DNA from: an uncultured Pelagibacteraceae bacterium
GTDB taxonomy: Bacteria > Pseudomonadota > Alphaproteobacteria > Pelagibacterales > Pelagibacteraceae
Assembly: GCA_902624185.1 (NCBI GenBank)
Contig: CACNWU010000004.1
Coordinates: forward strand, 1 to 64,000
Reading direction: 5' to 3'
Length of the DNA: 64,000 nucleotides
The position numbers and the translations under genes were made by a program. How positions within the stretch are numbered: position 1 is the stretch's first letter; the number at the start of each line of letters is the position of its first letter. The notes under the pieces are model-generated. The model worked only from the letters and a program-made list of their open reading frames with translations, was not told where the DNA came from and ran no database searches. Below are positions 53,683 through 63,929 of this stretch, in pieces.

Positions 53683-54801
53683 ATGAAAAAAATTATATTT
53701 AATAATCTATTTAAAGAGATTGTCCTCTTCTTTATAGCTTGTTCTATTACATTGACTTTAATTGTTTGGATTCTTCAAGCAGTGAATTTTTTAGATATTG
53801 TATCAGAAGATGGTCACAGTCTTTCTACTTATTTCATGTATTCCTTCATGAATATACCTAAAATTTTCAATAAACTTTTACTTCTCTCATTTTTTTTATC
53901 ATTATTTTATATATTGACTGTATACGAGGATAGAAATCAAACTTTAATTTTTTGGATTAATGGAATTAGTAAATCACAATTTTTGAATAGTTTAATATAT
54001 TTGTCTTTTTTATTTTTAATTTTTTCTTTTTTCCTATCATTTTTTATTGTTCCATTCACACAAGATAAGGCAAGATCATTTATTAGAAGTTCTAGTCTTG
54101 ATTTTTTTCCTTCTCTAATTAAACCGAAAAAATTTATTGATACAGTAGAAAATCTTACAATTTTTCTCGATGAAAAGAATAAAAATTCTTTAAAAAATAT
54201 TATTATAAAGGATTCAAATGCTTCAAATTCTCAACTGATTATTGCAAAACAAGGATTTATATCAAGTAATGAGGATAAAAAATTTCTCAACCTCAATGAA
54301 GGAATAATAATTAATTACGGAAATCAGAATCTTACATCATTTAATTTTGAAAAAACTAGATTAAATTTAAGTAATTATAGTACTAAAACTACAGTTACTC
54401 CAAAAATACAGGAGACTAAAAGCAAAACAATAATCAAATGTATCAAACTTTTATATTTTGATAATCAAATGATAAAAAAAATAGAAAATTTGAAATGTCA
54501 AAAAAATATCTTAAAAAATCTTACTCAAGAAATATATAAAAGAGTTTTTTTGCCATTTTATATTCCTTTAATATGTATTATTTCTTGCTTTGTAATTCTT
54601 AAATCAAGTAGTCACAGTGGATACAGAGCACTTAAATATAAGGTTTTTTTACTTGGAATTTTTTTTGTAATACTTGCTCAAATTTCTATCAATTTGGTAA
54701 GTTTAAGTAGTTTTTTTGGTATTGCTACTATCTTAATACCTATTGTCATTTCTACAATAGTTTACTTTTTCTTTATGATTAAAATGAAAGGTGAAAGTTA
54801 A
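53683..54801 (+). CDS. lptF: LPS export permease LptF
   Basis: LptF and LptG form the membrane part of the LptB2FG ABC exporter that extracts LPS from the inner membrane. The 372 aa protein has helices at both ends (three near the N-terminus, three near the C-terminus) around a beta-jellyroll periplasmic domain (about 120-270). The typical end SGYRALKYKVFLLGIFFVI is present. lptG follows. Confidence 0.93.
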   Translation: MKKIIFNNLFKEIVLFFIACSITLTLIVWILQAVNFLDIVSEDGHSLSTYFMYSFMNIPKIFNKLLLLSFFLSLFYILTVYEDRNQTLIFWINGISKSQFLNSLIYLSFLFLIFSFFLSFFIVPFTQDKARSFIRSSSLDFFPSLIKPKKFIDTVENLTIFLDEKNKNSLKNIIIKDSNASNSQLIIAKQGFISSNEDKKFLNLNEGIIINYGNQNLTSFNFEKTRLNLSNYSTKTTVTPKIQETKSKTIIKCIKLLYFDNQMIKKIENLKCQKNILKNLTQEIYKRVFLPFYIPLICIISCFVILKSSSHSGYRALKYKVFLLGIFFVILAQISINLVSLSSFFGIATILIPIVISTIVYFFFMIKMKGES

Positions 54802-54802
54802 A

Positions 54803-55885
54803 ATGATATTAAAAGTTTATCAAAAATATCTTATTAAAGAATTCTTAACAACTGCTCTTAAGATAAGTTTTATTTTTTTTGTACTTGGCTTCATAATGGG
54901 CATATTAGAGGAATTAAATTTTTTTTCTGAGTACGATGTTAATTATTATTTTCCAATTTATTTAGTATTTTTAAATGTGCCATCTCTATTATATGAAATA
55001 TTTCCCTTTATCTTTTTGTTAACTTCTCAATTTTTTTTTATTAAATTATTAGAAAAAGGTGAATTGAATGTTTTTAAAAATAATGGTCTTTCAAACTTTA
55101 AAATATTAAAATTAACAACCTTAGTATCATTTATATTAGGATTATTAATTATAACTATTTTTTATAATTTTTCTGCAATCCTAAAATTTAAATATTTAGA
55201 CATCAAAAAAGAATTTACAAAAGATAATAAATACCTAGCAACAATCACAGAAAACGGTTTGTGGATTAAAGATGAAATTGATGAAAAAATTAATTTCATC
55301 AATGCAAAAAGTTTTACTTTAAATACTTTGAATGATGTTGATATTCTTCAACTTAACAATCAATTTGAGTTTTTAAAAAATATAAGATCGAAAAGTGCTC
55401 AAATAGAGAAAAATTCTTGGATCTTAAATGAATCTCAAATAATTGATAAATCAAATAATGTCAAAGATGAAAAAAAATTGATTTTTCAATCAAATTTTAA
55501 TTATAAAGAAATAAATAATCTATTTTCTAACTTATCTTCGCTGACAATTTGGAATTTGTTTGAATTAAAAAAAAGTTATAATTCAATAAACTATTCAACA
55601 ACTGAAATAGACTATCACGTTCAAAAAATTATAGCTTATCCAGTCTTGATTACAATAATTACACTGATGGCGTCTATTTTGATGCTTAATATAAACTACA
55701 AAAAACCTAGGGTTTTTCTGATAATAATTGGAATATTATTGTCTGTTGTAATTTATTACATTAATTTTTTCTTTGGAACTTTAGGAAAGAATGAAAAATT
55801 ACCATTGTTAGTATCTATTTGGACACCAATCACAATCTTAACAATGTTTTCAATAATAGGAATGATAAGAATAAATGAAAAATAA
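54803..55885 (+). CDS. lptG: LPS export permease LptG
   Basis: LptG is the partner of LptF. The track start is a GTG (54791) inside lptF; the ATG at 54803, one base after the lptF stop, gives 360 aa starting MILKVYQKYLIKEFL. It has the same layout of helices and periplasmic domain. The last 11 bases overlap lptD. The cognate ATPase LptB is not in the window. Confidence 0.93.
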   Translation: MILKVYQKYLIKEFLTTALKISFIFFVLGFIMGILEELNFFSEYDVNYYFPIYLVFLNVPSLLYEIFPFIFLLTSQFFFIKLLEKGELNVFKNNGLSNFKILKLTTLVSFILGLLIITIFYNFSAILKFKYLDIKKEFTKDNKYLATITENGLWIKDEIDEKINFINAKSFTLNTLNDVDILQLNNQFEFLKNIRSKSAQIEKNSWILNESQIIDKSNNVKDEKKLIFQSNFNYKEINNLFSNLSSLTIWNLFELKKSYNSINYSTTEIDYHVQKIIAYPVLITIITLMASILMLNINYKKPRVFLIIIGILLSVVIYYINFFFGTLGKNEKLPLLVSIWTPITILTMFSIIGMIRINEK

Positions 55886-58247
55886 TTTTACTACACTCTT
55901 TTTAATTTTGATCTTAGTATTCTTTAATTCAATGGTGCTAGCATTTGAAGACTTTATCTTCGAAAGTAAATCTATTGAATTAAAAAAAACTGAGGATAAA
56001 ATTTTTGCAAAAGATGGGGTTAAAGTTACTACCAATGATGGTTTACTTATTAACGCAAAAAATTCGGTTTATGATAAAAATTTGAGAATTCTAGATTTAG
56101 TAGAAAATGTAAAAATAATTGATGAAATTCAAAAAATAGAAATTGAGAGTAATAAAGTAACTTATGAAAAAGAAATAGAAAAAATTTATTCTGATGGTCT
56201 TACTAAAATAAAGATAAATGAGTCACACACAATTAATGGAAAAAATATTATATTTTTCAGAAATGATCTGACTATTTTTTCAGATGAAATAACTTCGATC
56301 AAGGATAATTATGGAAATAAGTTAGATGTTGAAGGTTTTAAATATTCTTTAAAGAATAAAATATTAAGAACAGATAAATTAAGATTTTTAGACAATCAAT
56401 TAAACGAATATAAATCAAATAATTCTTTTATTGATTTGAGTAATAATCGAATAGCAGCAAAAGATATTCAAATTTATTTTGCTGAAGGTGAAATGGGGGT
56501 TGATGCAAGATTAAAAGGAAGTTCAATGATATTAAAAGATGAAATTACTACAATTAGTAATGGAATATTTACAACTTGTAAAATTAGAGATGATTGTCCT
56601 CCATGGGTTTTTCAATCAAAAGAAGTAACGCATAATAAAAAAACGAAAACCATAAACTATAAAAATTCTTTACTTAAGTTATATGATATACCAGTTTTTT
56701 ATTTTCCCAAATTTTTTCATCCAGATCCTACAGTTAAAAGACAATCAGGATTTTTAATACCATCCTTAATCAATTCATCAAAAAATGGTAGCTCAATTCA
56801 AATTCCATACTACAAAGTAATTTCTGAAAATAAAGATTTAACAGTAACTCCAAGAATTTATTTTAATAATGATATTTTATTCCAAGGAGAATATAGACAG
56901 ATCGAAAAAAATACAGAACATTCAACTGACTTCAGTATTAAAAAGTTAGATAAAAATTCAAAATCGCATTTTTTTACTAATACAAGCCATAACTTTGAAA
57001 ATAGTTTTTTTGATTATTCAAATTTAGAAATCAATTTAGAAAAAACTACAAACGACACTTATTTAAAAAGTGATAATATAATTTCAGAAACTAAAAAATC
57101 AGATAACCAGAGTTTATTAAATTCTTTTATAAAATATAATTCAAATAACGAAAATTTAAATTTATCAATAGATATTGAAGCATATGAAGATTTAACTATA
57201 GAAAAAAAATCAGACAAATATCAATATGTTTTTCCAAATTTCAGTCTTTCAAAAAATATTGATACAAAACTAGACGGCCGTTTGACTTATGAAATTTCTG
57301 CTGCAGCTCAACAAAGAAATACAAATGAAACAAAAAAATCATTCACAAATGACTTAAACTATAACTCAAAATCATATATTTCAAAATATGGAATTATTTC
57401 TTCTTATGATATCCTACTAAAAAATGTAACTAATGGAGGGAAAAATACAACTAATGACAAAACTGAAACGGAAAACTATTCTTCTTTAATTCTTACATCA
57501 ACTCTACCGCTAAAAAAAGAGTCTTCAAAATTTATTAACAATTTAAGCCCAAAAATATCAGCAAGGTATAATCCTTCGAGTAACAAAGAGATGAGTAATT
57601 TAGATAGAAAAATTGACATAACTAATATTTTTTCTAATAACAGATTAGGGGTTGGCAGCTCATTGGAAGGCGGCCAGTCTGTTACAGTTGGATTTGATTA
57701 TAAATTACAAAATAAACAAAATGATGAACTTTTGGATTTCAGTTTAGCTCAAATTTTTAGGGATAAAAATAACAAAAGATTTCCTGTAAAATCAAAAATG
57801 CAGAGCAAATCATCAGATATTGTTGGTAAATTTGACTTTTATCCAAGTAACAATTTTAAGATTAATTATGACTTTTCGGCTGATAATAATTTAAAGACAC
57901 TTAATTATAATAAAGTTGAGGCGGAATTTAAAGTGAATAATTTTATAACTTCGTTTGATTTCTTAGAAGAAAATAATGAGATTGGTTCAGATAGTTATTT
58001 ATCAAACAATTTCAAATTAAATTTAACTAGTAATAACTCTTTATCTTTTTCTACAAGAAGAAATAGAAAAATTGATTTAACCGAATTTTATAATTTTATT
58101 TATGAGTATAAAAACGACTGTCTAGTAGCTGCCATAGAATATAATAAAAATTATTATCAAGACAGAGAATTAAAACCGAGTGAAGAAATATTTTTTAAGT
58201 TAACTATCACTCCTTTCTCATCAATCTCATCACCTAATATGAAATAA
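55875..58247 (+). CDS. lptD: LPS-assembly outer membrane protein LptD
   Basis: LptD is the beta-barrel that inserts LPS in the outer leaflet with LptE. The 790 aa protein has a signal peptide (LFLILILVFFNSMVLA), an OstA-type jellyroll domain (about 27-230), and the barrel. Cys appear in TTCKIRDDCPPWVF and near the C-terminus (NDCLVAA), suggesting the inter-domain disulfides. The end ITPFSSISSPNMK lacks an obvious C-terminal aromatic. It shares TAATG with surA. Confidence 0.92.
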   Translation: MKNNFTTLFLILILVFFNSMVLAFEDFIFESKSIELKKTEDKIFAKDGVKVTTNDGLLINAKNSVYDKNLRILDLVENVKIIDEIQKIEIESNKVTYEKEIEKIYSDGLTKIKINESHTINGKNIIFFRNDLTIFSDEITSIKDNYGNKLDVEGFKYSLKNKILRTDKLRFLDNQLNEYKSNNSFIDLSNNRIAAKDIQIYFAEGEMGVDARLKGSSMILKDEITTISNGIFTTCKIRDDCPPWVFQSKEVTHNKKTKTINYKNSLLKLYDIPVFYFPKFFHPDPTVKRQSGFLIPSLINSSKNGSSIQIPYYKVISENKDLTVTPRIYFNNDILFQGEYRQIEKNTEHSTDFSIKKLDKNSKSHFFTNTSHNFENSFFDYSNLEINLEKTTNDTYLKSDNIISETKKSDNQSLLNSFIKYNSNNENLNLSIDIEAYEDLTIEKKSDKYQYVFPNFSLSKNIDTKLDGRLTYEISAAAQQRNTNETKKSFTNDLNYNSKSYISKYGIISSYDILLKNVTNGGKNTTNDKTETENYSSLILTSTLPLKKESSKFINNLSPKISARYNPSSNKEMSNLDRKIDITNIFSNNRLGVGSSLEGGQSVTVGFDYKLQNKQNDELLDFSLAQIFRDKNNKRFPVKSKMQSKSSDIVGKFDFYPSNNFKINYDFSADNNLKTLNYNKVEAEFKVNNFITSFDFLEENNEIGSDSYLSNNFKLNLTSNNSLSFSTRRNRKIDLTEFYNFIYEYKNDCLVAAIEYNKNYYQDRELKPSEEIFFKLTITPFSSISSPNMK

Positions 58248-59188
58248 TGAAAAAAATTTTTTATTTAATTTTCTTCATAGTGTTCGGTTTTGGATCTGTC
58301 GCACTTGGAAATGAATTGAAGATAATATTTAAAGTTAATGACACTGTAATAACTAATTATGACATAGAAAAAGAGGTAAATTATCTTAAATCTCTTAATA
58401 AAAATATGGAAACGTTTGACCAAAAAAAAATTACTGAAACAGCTCAAAATTCACTTATAAGAGAAAAAATTAAAAAAGATGAAATTGATAAATTTTATAG
58501 TATTGACTATGAAAAAGCTATTGTATCAAAAGATTTAGATTTAGTTTTAAAAAATTTTAGAATAAATTTAGGTTTTGACAATGACATAGATTTTAAAAAC
58601 TATCTTTCTAATAAAAATATAGATTTAACTAATTTAAAGAAAAAATTTATAATAGAACAAACTTGGAATAAATTAATAGTAGATAAATTTCTTAATAAAT
58701 TAAAAATTGATAAAGATGAAATAGAAAAAAAAGTCGATTTTTTTATTGAAAATAACTCTGAACAACTAAGTTTAAATCTATCTGAAATTATTTTTTTAGA
58801 AAAAAGTAAAATTGATAATGAAAAAAAATATGAAGAGATTTTAAAATCTATAAAAGAAATTGGCTTTAAGGATACAGCTATACTTCATAGTATGGCAGAT
58901 AGTTCAAAATTTGGTGGAGAAATAGGATGGGTTAATCAAAATCAAATTTCTAATGAAATTTTTGATTACGTTAAAGATCTTGATGAGGGCCAATTTACCA
59001 ATCCTATCAATTCAGCAGCGGGTATACTTATATTAAAGCTTAATGAAAAAAAAATAGTATCATCAAATATAAATAGAGATGAAGAAATAAATAAACTTAC
59101 AATTTCTGAGAAAAATAGAAAACTTAATGAATATTCTGTAATTTATTACAAACAACTTGAAAATAAATCATATGTCAAAAAATTCTAA
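58247..59188 (+). CDS. surA: periplasmic chaperone/prolyl isomerase SurA
   Basis: SurA escorts outer-membrane proteins such as LptD. The 313 aa protein has a signal peptide (FYLIFFIVFGFGSVALG) and a SurA-type N-domain (KVNDTVITNYDIEKEVNYL). A single parvulin domain follows (about 175-275, FGGEIGWVNQNQI). E. coli SurA has two parvulin domains, so this one is compact. The 3' end overlaps pdxA by 17 bases. Confidence 0.9.
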   Translation: MKKIFYLIFFIVFGFGSVALGNELKIIFKVNDTVITNYDIEKEVNYLKSLNKNMETFDQKKITETAQNSLIREKIKKDEIDKFYSIDYEKAIVSKDLDLVLKNFRINLGFDNDIDFKNYLSNKNIDLTNLKKKFIIEQTWNKLIVDKFLNKLKIDKDEIEKKVDFFIENNSEQLSLNLSEIIFLEKSKIDNEKKYEEILKSIKEIGFKDTAILHSMADSSKFGGEIGWVNQNQISNEIFDYVKDLDEGQFTNPINSAAGILILKLNEKKIVSSNINRDEEINKLTISEKNRKLNEYSVIYYKQLENKSYVKKF

Positions 59189-60119
59189 ACCAATTTTAGT
59201 TGTTGCAGGTGATCCAAAAAGTATTTTTTTAGAAATATATTTTAAATCATTGAAACTAATTAAAATTTCAAATCCACTTATTTTAATTGTTGATGAAGAA
59301 ATTTTAATTAATCAGATGAAATATTTAAAGTATCAATTTAAATTAAATAAACTGAAAAATGAGAATATTAATTTTAAAATGATAAATAATAGGACCATAA
59401 ATTATATCAACGTTCCTCTCAAATCAAAAAATATAGTAAATTATATTGAAAGGTCTTTCCAATTAGCTATTAAACTTTTAAAAAAAGATAAAAGATTACA
59501 ACTTATCAATGGTCCAATTAATAAAAAAAAATTTTTAAAAGGAAATTATCTAGGTATAACTGAATATCTTGGATCAAAAACAAATAATTTAAAAAACGTA
59601 GTGATGTTGATATTTAATAAAAAATTATCTGTAAGCCCAATAACAACACATGTGCCTCTAAAAAAAGTTCATCAACTTATCTCAAAAAAAAGAATTATAA
59701 ATCATGTGAAATTAATTAACGAATTCTACAAAAGGAAATTCAATATTAAGCCAAAAATTGCTTTAACTGGTTTAAATCCTCACTGCGAAAGTAATTTTAA
59801 TAAGAGTGAAGAGGTAAAAGTAATTAATCCAACAATAAATTATCTAAAAAAACAAAAGTATAATGTTTCTGGACCATTTCCAGCAGATACTATTTTTTTA
59901 AAAAATAATTTTAAAAAGTTTGATGTAATTATTGGCATGTATCACGACCAAGTCTTAGGTCCAATTAAGTCAATTTTTGAATTTGACGCCATTAATATTA
60001 CGCTGGGATTACCTTTTAATAGGGTTTCTCCAGATCATGGGCCTAATGAAAAAATGTTTGGAAAAAATAAATCTAACCCAACTAGTTTACTTAAGGCAAT
60101 AAAGTTTTTAGATAATTAA
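59172..60119 (+). CDS. pdxA: 4-hydroxythreonine-4-phosphate dehydrogenase
   Basis: PdxA works in vitamin B6 synthesis. The 315 aa protein keeps metal-binding His in ITTHVPLK, GLNPHCESN, and MYHDQVLGP. Other family positions diverge: the start GDPxGIGPE is GDPKSIFLE, and the GHTE of substrate binding is GITE. The track start is a TTG (59157), but the ATG at 59172 is better. It overlaps surA by 17 bases. Position between surA and rsmA supports the name, though the activity could have drifted. Confidence 0.88.
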   Translation: MSKNSKPILVVAGDPKSIFLEIYFKSLKLIKISNPLILIVDEEILINQMKYLKYQFKLNKLKNENINFKMINNRTINYINVPLKSKNIVNYIERSFQLAIKLLKKDKRLQLINGPINKKKFLKGNYLGITEYLGSKTNNLKNVVMLIFNKKLSVSPITTHVPLKKVHQLISKKRIINHVKLINEFYKRKFNIKPKIALTGLNPHCESNFNKSEEVKVINPTINYLKKQKYNVSGPFPADTIFLKNNFKKFDVIIGMYHDQVLGPIKSIFEFDAINITLGLPFNRVSPDHGPNEKMFGKNKSNPTSLLKAIKFLDN

Positions 60120-60908
60120 GTGCGTATTAAAGCAAAAAAAAGTCTAGGACAGAATTTTCTTATAGATAAAAATATAATAGAGAAAATTGCCTCTATTACA
60201 GAAATTTCAAATAAAGAAATTTTAGAAGTTGGTCCTGGGACAGGAAATCTATCTGCATCATTACTTGAAAAAAAGCCAAAAAAATTTTTTGCTTTTGAAA
60301 AAGATGAAAATTTATGTTCCTTGCTATCTGATAAATTTAAAGATCAAATTGAGATTAGAAATATCGATATTCTTACAACAAATATGGAACTAATTTCAAA
60401 AAAAAAATTAATAGTTTTTGGGAATCTTCCTTATAATATTTCAACAGAAATAATTTGTAATTGGATAATAAATTTGAAAAAAGATCCATGGTTTGATGAA
60501 TTAATATTAATGTTTCAAAAAGAGGTTGCTGAAAGAATTGTTGCAAAAGAAAACTCCACAAATTTTGGAAGATTAACAATTCTGTGTAAGTGGAGATTAA
60601 ATGTCAAAAAAATATTTGATATAAGTCCTAATTGTTTTTTTCCAAAACCAAAAGTTGAAAGTTCAGTTTTACATTTTACCTTAAAAAGAAATTATGATCT
60701 ATTTCAAAATCCAAAAAATTTAGAATTAATCTCTCGTATCTTTTTTAATCAAAAAAGAAAAATGATTAAAAATCCTATGAAACAATTATTTAAAAATTAT
60801 TCAAATGTTTCTAAAAAATTAAATCTTAATTTAAATTTAAGACCACAGAATTTATCTTTGAAACAATATTTTGAAATAGTAAAAGAATATGAAAATTTAA
60901 GAAGTTAA
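60120..60908 (+). CDS. rsmA: 16S rRNA dimethyladenosine transferase (KsgA)
   Basis: RsmA dimethylates two adjacent adenines in helix 45 of 16S rRNA during 30S assembly. The 262 aa protein has [12 protein letters not shown], the SAM motif [10 protein letters not shown], and GNLPYNIST. The start is GTG, directly after the pdxA TAA. The last 12 bases overlap the convergent gmk gene. Confidence 0.95.
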   Translation: MRIKAKKSLGQNFLIDKNIIEKIASITEISNKEILEVGPGTGNLSASLLEKKPKKFFAFEKDENLCSLLSDKFKDQIEIRNIDILTTNMELISKKKLIVFGNLPYNISTEIICNWIINLKKDPWFDELILMFQKEVAERIVAKENSTNFGRLTILCKWRLNVKKIFDISPNCFFPKPKVESSVLHFTLKRNYDLFQNPKNLELISRIFFNQKRKMIKNPMKQLFKNYSNVSKKLNLNLNLRPQNLSLKQYFEIVKEYENLRS

Positions 60909-61529
60909 TTTTTCTACATGTGATCTGATAAAATTATCATCATAATTCTTTGTTATGCCACTAATCTCACTTTCAATTAAATCTACTATTTTGCTATAAC
61001 AAACTTCAAGATCATCATTTATAATAACATAATCATAGTTAATCCAATGTAAAACATCTCTACTAAATTCTTTCATTCTCTCCTCTACGATTAATTTATC
61101 TTTCATATCTCGATTAGAAAGTCTTTCAAATAATATTTCTTTGCTTGGGGGTAAGATAAAGAACGTGATTAATTTAAAATCTAATTTTTTATTTTTGATT
61201 TGGTCTGCGCCCTGCCAATCAATATCAAAAATTACATTTTCACCATTTTTCAATTTCTCTTTTACTGGAGACTTAGTTGTTCCATACAAATTATTAAAAA
61301 CCTTAGCATATTCTAAAAATTCATCATTTCTTATTAATTCTTTAAATCTTAACTCATCAACAAAATAATAATCTTTATTTTGAGTTTCCTTTTCTCGAGG
61401 TTTTCTAGTTGTATGTGAAATTGAGATTTTAAAATTTTTTCTTTCAGCTAAAAGTTTTACAAGGGTAGTTTTGCCAGCCCCGGATGGGGATGATAAAATA
61501 ACCATTATCCCATCTTTTTTTAAGGGCAT
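60897..61529 (-). CDS. gmk: guanylate kinase
   Basis: Gmk makes GDP from GMP. The 210 aa protein has P-loop [24 protein letters not shown] for GMP, and [14 protein letters not shown]. The gene ends inside rsmA. It lies 9 bp downstream of acpP. In many proteobacteria fabF, mltG and yicC lie between acpP and gmk; they are not here. Confidence 0.95.
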   Translation of the reverse strand: MPLKKDGIMVILSSPSGAGKTTLVKLLAERKNFKISISHTTRKPREKETQNKDYYFVDELRFKELIRNDEFLEYAKVFNNLYGTTKSPVKEKLKNGENVIFDIDWQGADQIKNKKLDFKLITFFILPPSKEILFERLSNRDMKDKLIVEERMKEFSRDVLHWINYDYVIINDDLEVCYSKIVDLIESEISGITKNYDDNFIRSHVEKLTS

Positions 61530-61538
61530 TTAGTAAAA

Positions 61539-61778
61539 TTAATTTCTTTTCCCTTCAATAAATTTAACAGCATCTCCGACCGTTAAAATTTTTTCAGCTT
61601 CACTATCGGAAATTTCGGAACCAAACTCTTCCTCAAATGCCATCACTAATTCAACTGTATCTAAACTATCAGCACCTAAATCATCTATAAAACTAGACTC
61701 TTCTGTGACCTTAGCCTCATCAATACCCAAATGATCAGCAACTATTTTTTTTACTTTACTTGAAATATCGTCTGACAT
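61539..61778 (-). CDS. acpP: acyl carrier protein
   Basis: AcpP carries growing acyl chains on phosphopantetheine. The 79 aa protein has the attachment Ser in [19 protein letters not shown]. It is the usual small acidic helical protein. It follows fabG by 48 bp, which is enough for its own promoter or ribosome site, as expected for a highly made protein. Confidence 0.97.
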   Translation of the reverse strand: MSDDISSKVKKIVADHLGIDEAKVTEESSFIDDLGADSLDTVELVMAFEEEFGSEISDSEAEKILTVGDAVKFIEGKRN

Positions 61779-61826
61779 ATTTATCCTTTTTGTTATAATT
61801 CGTTAATAGTTGAAATTGGTTTTTTG

Positions 61827-62564
61827 TCAACCTAAATACATTCCGCCATTAACGTGTAAAGTCTCGCCAGTAATGTAATCGGAAATTGGCGATGCTAAAA
61901 AAAGGACTGCATTTGCAATATCCGATGGCTTTCCTAGTCTACTTGCAGGAATTTTGCTAATAATTGTCTCTTTAAATTTTTCATCAATCTTATCTGTCAT
62001 ATTGGTATTAATAAATCCTGGTGAAATACAATTTACATTTATATTTTTTTTAGCATATTCAATTGCTAAACTTTTTGACATAGCTACTATTCCAGCTTTA
62101 GATGCTGTATAATTCGCCTGACCTACGTTGCCAGTATGTCCAACAACAGAAGTGATATTAATTATTTTACCTGATTTATTTTTTAACATTTTTTTGATTG
62201 CAAATTTACTCATTAAGAAAGTTGATGTTAAGTTTATGTCAATTACTTTAGACCACTCGTCCATACTCATTCTAATTGTTAAATTATCTTTTGTAATACC
62301 AGCATTATTTATTATGCAATCTAAATTTCCCCCTAAACTTTCAGTAGCCTCTTCAATAAAATCTTCAATTTTATCATGATTAGAAATATCAAATTTAATT
62401 ATTTTAATTTTATCAAATTTATTTTTTAGCTGATCTAATTTTTCAATTTTTGTTCCTGTGGCAAGAATATTTGCACCTGCTTCGTTAAGTTTTTCAACTA
62501 CAGAACTTCCTATTCCTCCTGAGGCGCCAGTAACGATGACATTTTTATTTTTTAAGTTTATCAT
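61827..62564 (-). CDS. fabG: 3-oxoacyl-ACP reductase
   Basis: FabG reduces 3-oxoacyl-ACP with NADPH in fatty acid elongation. The 245 aa protein has VTGASGGIGSSVV, NNAGITKDNLTIRM, the catalytic Tyr-Lys in ANYTASKAG, and the end TGETLHVNGGMYL. Size and fold are standard for SDR FabG. Its ATG overlaps the fabD stop by 4 bases. Confidence 0.96.
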   Translation of the reverse strand: MINLKNKNVIVTGASGGIGSSVVEKLNEAGANILATGTKIEKLDQLKNKFDKIKIIKFDISNHDKIEDFIEEATESLGGNLDCIINNAGITKDNLTIRMSMDEWSKVIDINLTSTFLMSKFAIKKMLKNKSGKIINITSVVGHTGNVGQANYTASKAGIVAMSKSLAIEYAKKNINVNCISPGFINTNMTDKIDEKFKETIISKIPASRLGKPSDIANAVLFLASPISDYITGETLHVNGGMYLG

Positions 62565-63490
62565 TTAATATCTATATTATTTATATCCTCTTCAGAATTA
62601 ATTGATATCAATTTTATATCTTTTTTAATCCTTTTTATTAAACCTGTTAAAACTTTTCCTGGACCAATCTCAATAAATTGATCAACCCCACAATTTAGCA
62701 TGTTTAAAACACTCTCTCTCCACCTTACCCTACTCTCAATTTGTTTTATCAATAGATCTTTTATTTCTTTATTATTTTTTACCTCTTCCGCAGTCACGTT
62801 CGAGATAAGACTGTTTTGACCATCATTCATTTTAAGTTGATTTATTTTATCTTGCATGCTTTCTGTAGCTTTTTGCATTAATTTACAATGAAATGGGGCG
62901 CTTACTGGTAATTTTATATTTTTTATATTTTTTGATTTAAGAATATCTGCAAGTTGATTTATGTCATTAATTTTTCCACTGATCACAATTTGTCCTTCAG
63001 AGTTATCATTTGCTATCTCTGCTGTAATTTTTGAGTTGTTCTCTTTAAGTAGATCTTCAATATCTTCAATTGAACTACCTAAAACAGCTAACATTCCTCC
63101 AAGCCCTTTTGGAACAGCATTTTGCATTGCTTCACCTCGTTGTTTTAAAATCTTAATTGTATCTGTAAAATTTAGGTATCCAGCACATGCTAATGCCGAG
63201 TATTCTCCTAATGAATGACCAGCAAAAAATTTTCCTTTATTAAGGTCTTTTCCAAATTCATTTTTTACAATTTTGAAAATTGAATAACTGATTAAAAATA
63301 TAGCTGGTTGAGTGTTAACAGTTAAGTCTAAATCAGATTTAGGTCCATTTAAGACAAGTTCTGATAGTTTAAAATTTAATGTATCATCCGCCTCTTTAAA
63401 ATAATCTTTAACTAAGTCATATTTTTCATAAAGCTCTTTTCCCATTCCAACCACTTGTGAACCTTGACCTGGAAATACAACTGAAAACAT
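62561..63490 (-). CDS. fabD: malonyl-CoA:ACP transacylase
   Basis: FabD moves malonyl from CoA to ACP. The 309 aa protein has VFPGQGSQVVGMGKEL, the active Ser in AGHSLGEYSALA, and PVSAPFHCKLM with His. It starts the fabD-fabG-acpP-gmk minus-strand run. An 85 bp gap separates it from the divergent rpsF gene; both promoters must lie there. Confidence 0.96.
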   Translation of the reverse strand: MFSVVFPGQGSQVVGMGKELYEKYDLVKDYFKEADDTLNFKLSELVLNGPKSDLDLTVNTQPAIFLISYSIFKIVKNEFGKDLNKGKFFAGHSLGEYSALACAGYLNFTDTIKILKQRGEAMQNAVPKGLGGMLAVLGSSIEDIEDLLKENNSKITAEIANDNSEGQIVISGKINDINQLADILKSKNIKNIKLPVSAPFHCKLMQKATESMQDKINQLKMNDGQNSLISNVTAEEVKNNKEIKDLLIKQIESRVRWRESVLNMLNCGVDQFIEIGPGKVLTGLIKRIKKDIKLISINSEEDINNIDIK

Positions 63491-63575
63491 TTAAAATCTC
63501 TAATTTATTGGTTATTTTACTATTGTAATTAAATTATTATAATAGTATATCCTCACTTTTTATTAAAGAACATAT

Positions 63576-63929
63576 ATGAATTTATACGAACATACTATAA
63601 TTGCTAGGCAGGATACTTCACCAAGTGAAATTAAACAACTAACAGAAAAATATTCTAAATTAGTTGAAAAAAATCAAGGTGAAATTGTTAAGACAGAAAA
63701 CTGGGGTTTAATAAACTTGTCTCATTTAATCAAAAAAAACAAAAAAGGGAGCTATATTCATTTCAAGATTAAAGGTGACGGCAAAATGATTAGCGAACTT
63801 GAAAAAAATGAAGCGATTGATAAAAAATTACTAAGATATTTAACAATTAAAGTAAAAGAATTTGACTTAGATACTAATTATTTTGGCTCTAAAGAGGCTA
63901 ATGATAAGAAAGAGTTAAAGGAGGTATAA
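63576..63929 (+). CDS. rpsF: 30S ribosomal protein bS6
   Basis: bS6 binds bS18 in the platform of the 30S subunit. The 117 aa protein has the typical NLYEHTIIARQDTSPSEIK start and ending with VKEFDLDTNYFGS. The C-terminus is Lys/Glu-rich. An AGGAGG-like site near its end (AAAGGAGGT, 63917-63925) serves rpsR, whose ATG overlaps the TAA by one base. Confidence 0.95.
   Translation: MNLYEHTIIARQDTSPSEIKQLTEKYSKLVEKNQGEIVKTENWGLINLSHLIKKNKKGSYIHFKIKGDGKMISELEKNEAIDKKLLRYLTIKVKEFDLDTNYFGSKEANDKKELKEV

Noticed and set aside
63491-63575. bS6:bS18-binding leader RNA before rpsF
   Set aside because: The 85 bp gap is AT-only and lacks the GC-rich stem and CCG loop of that motif.
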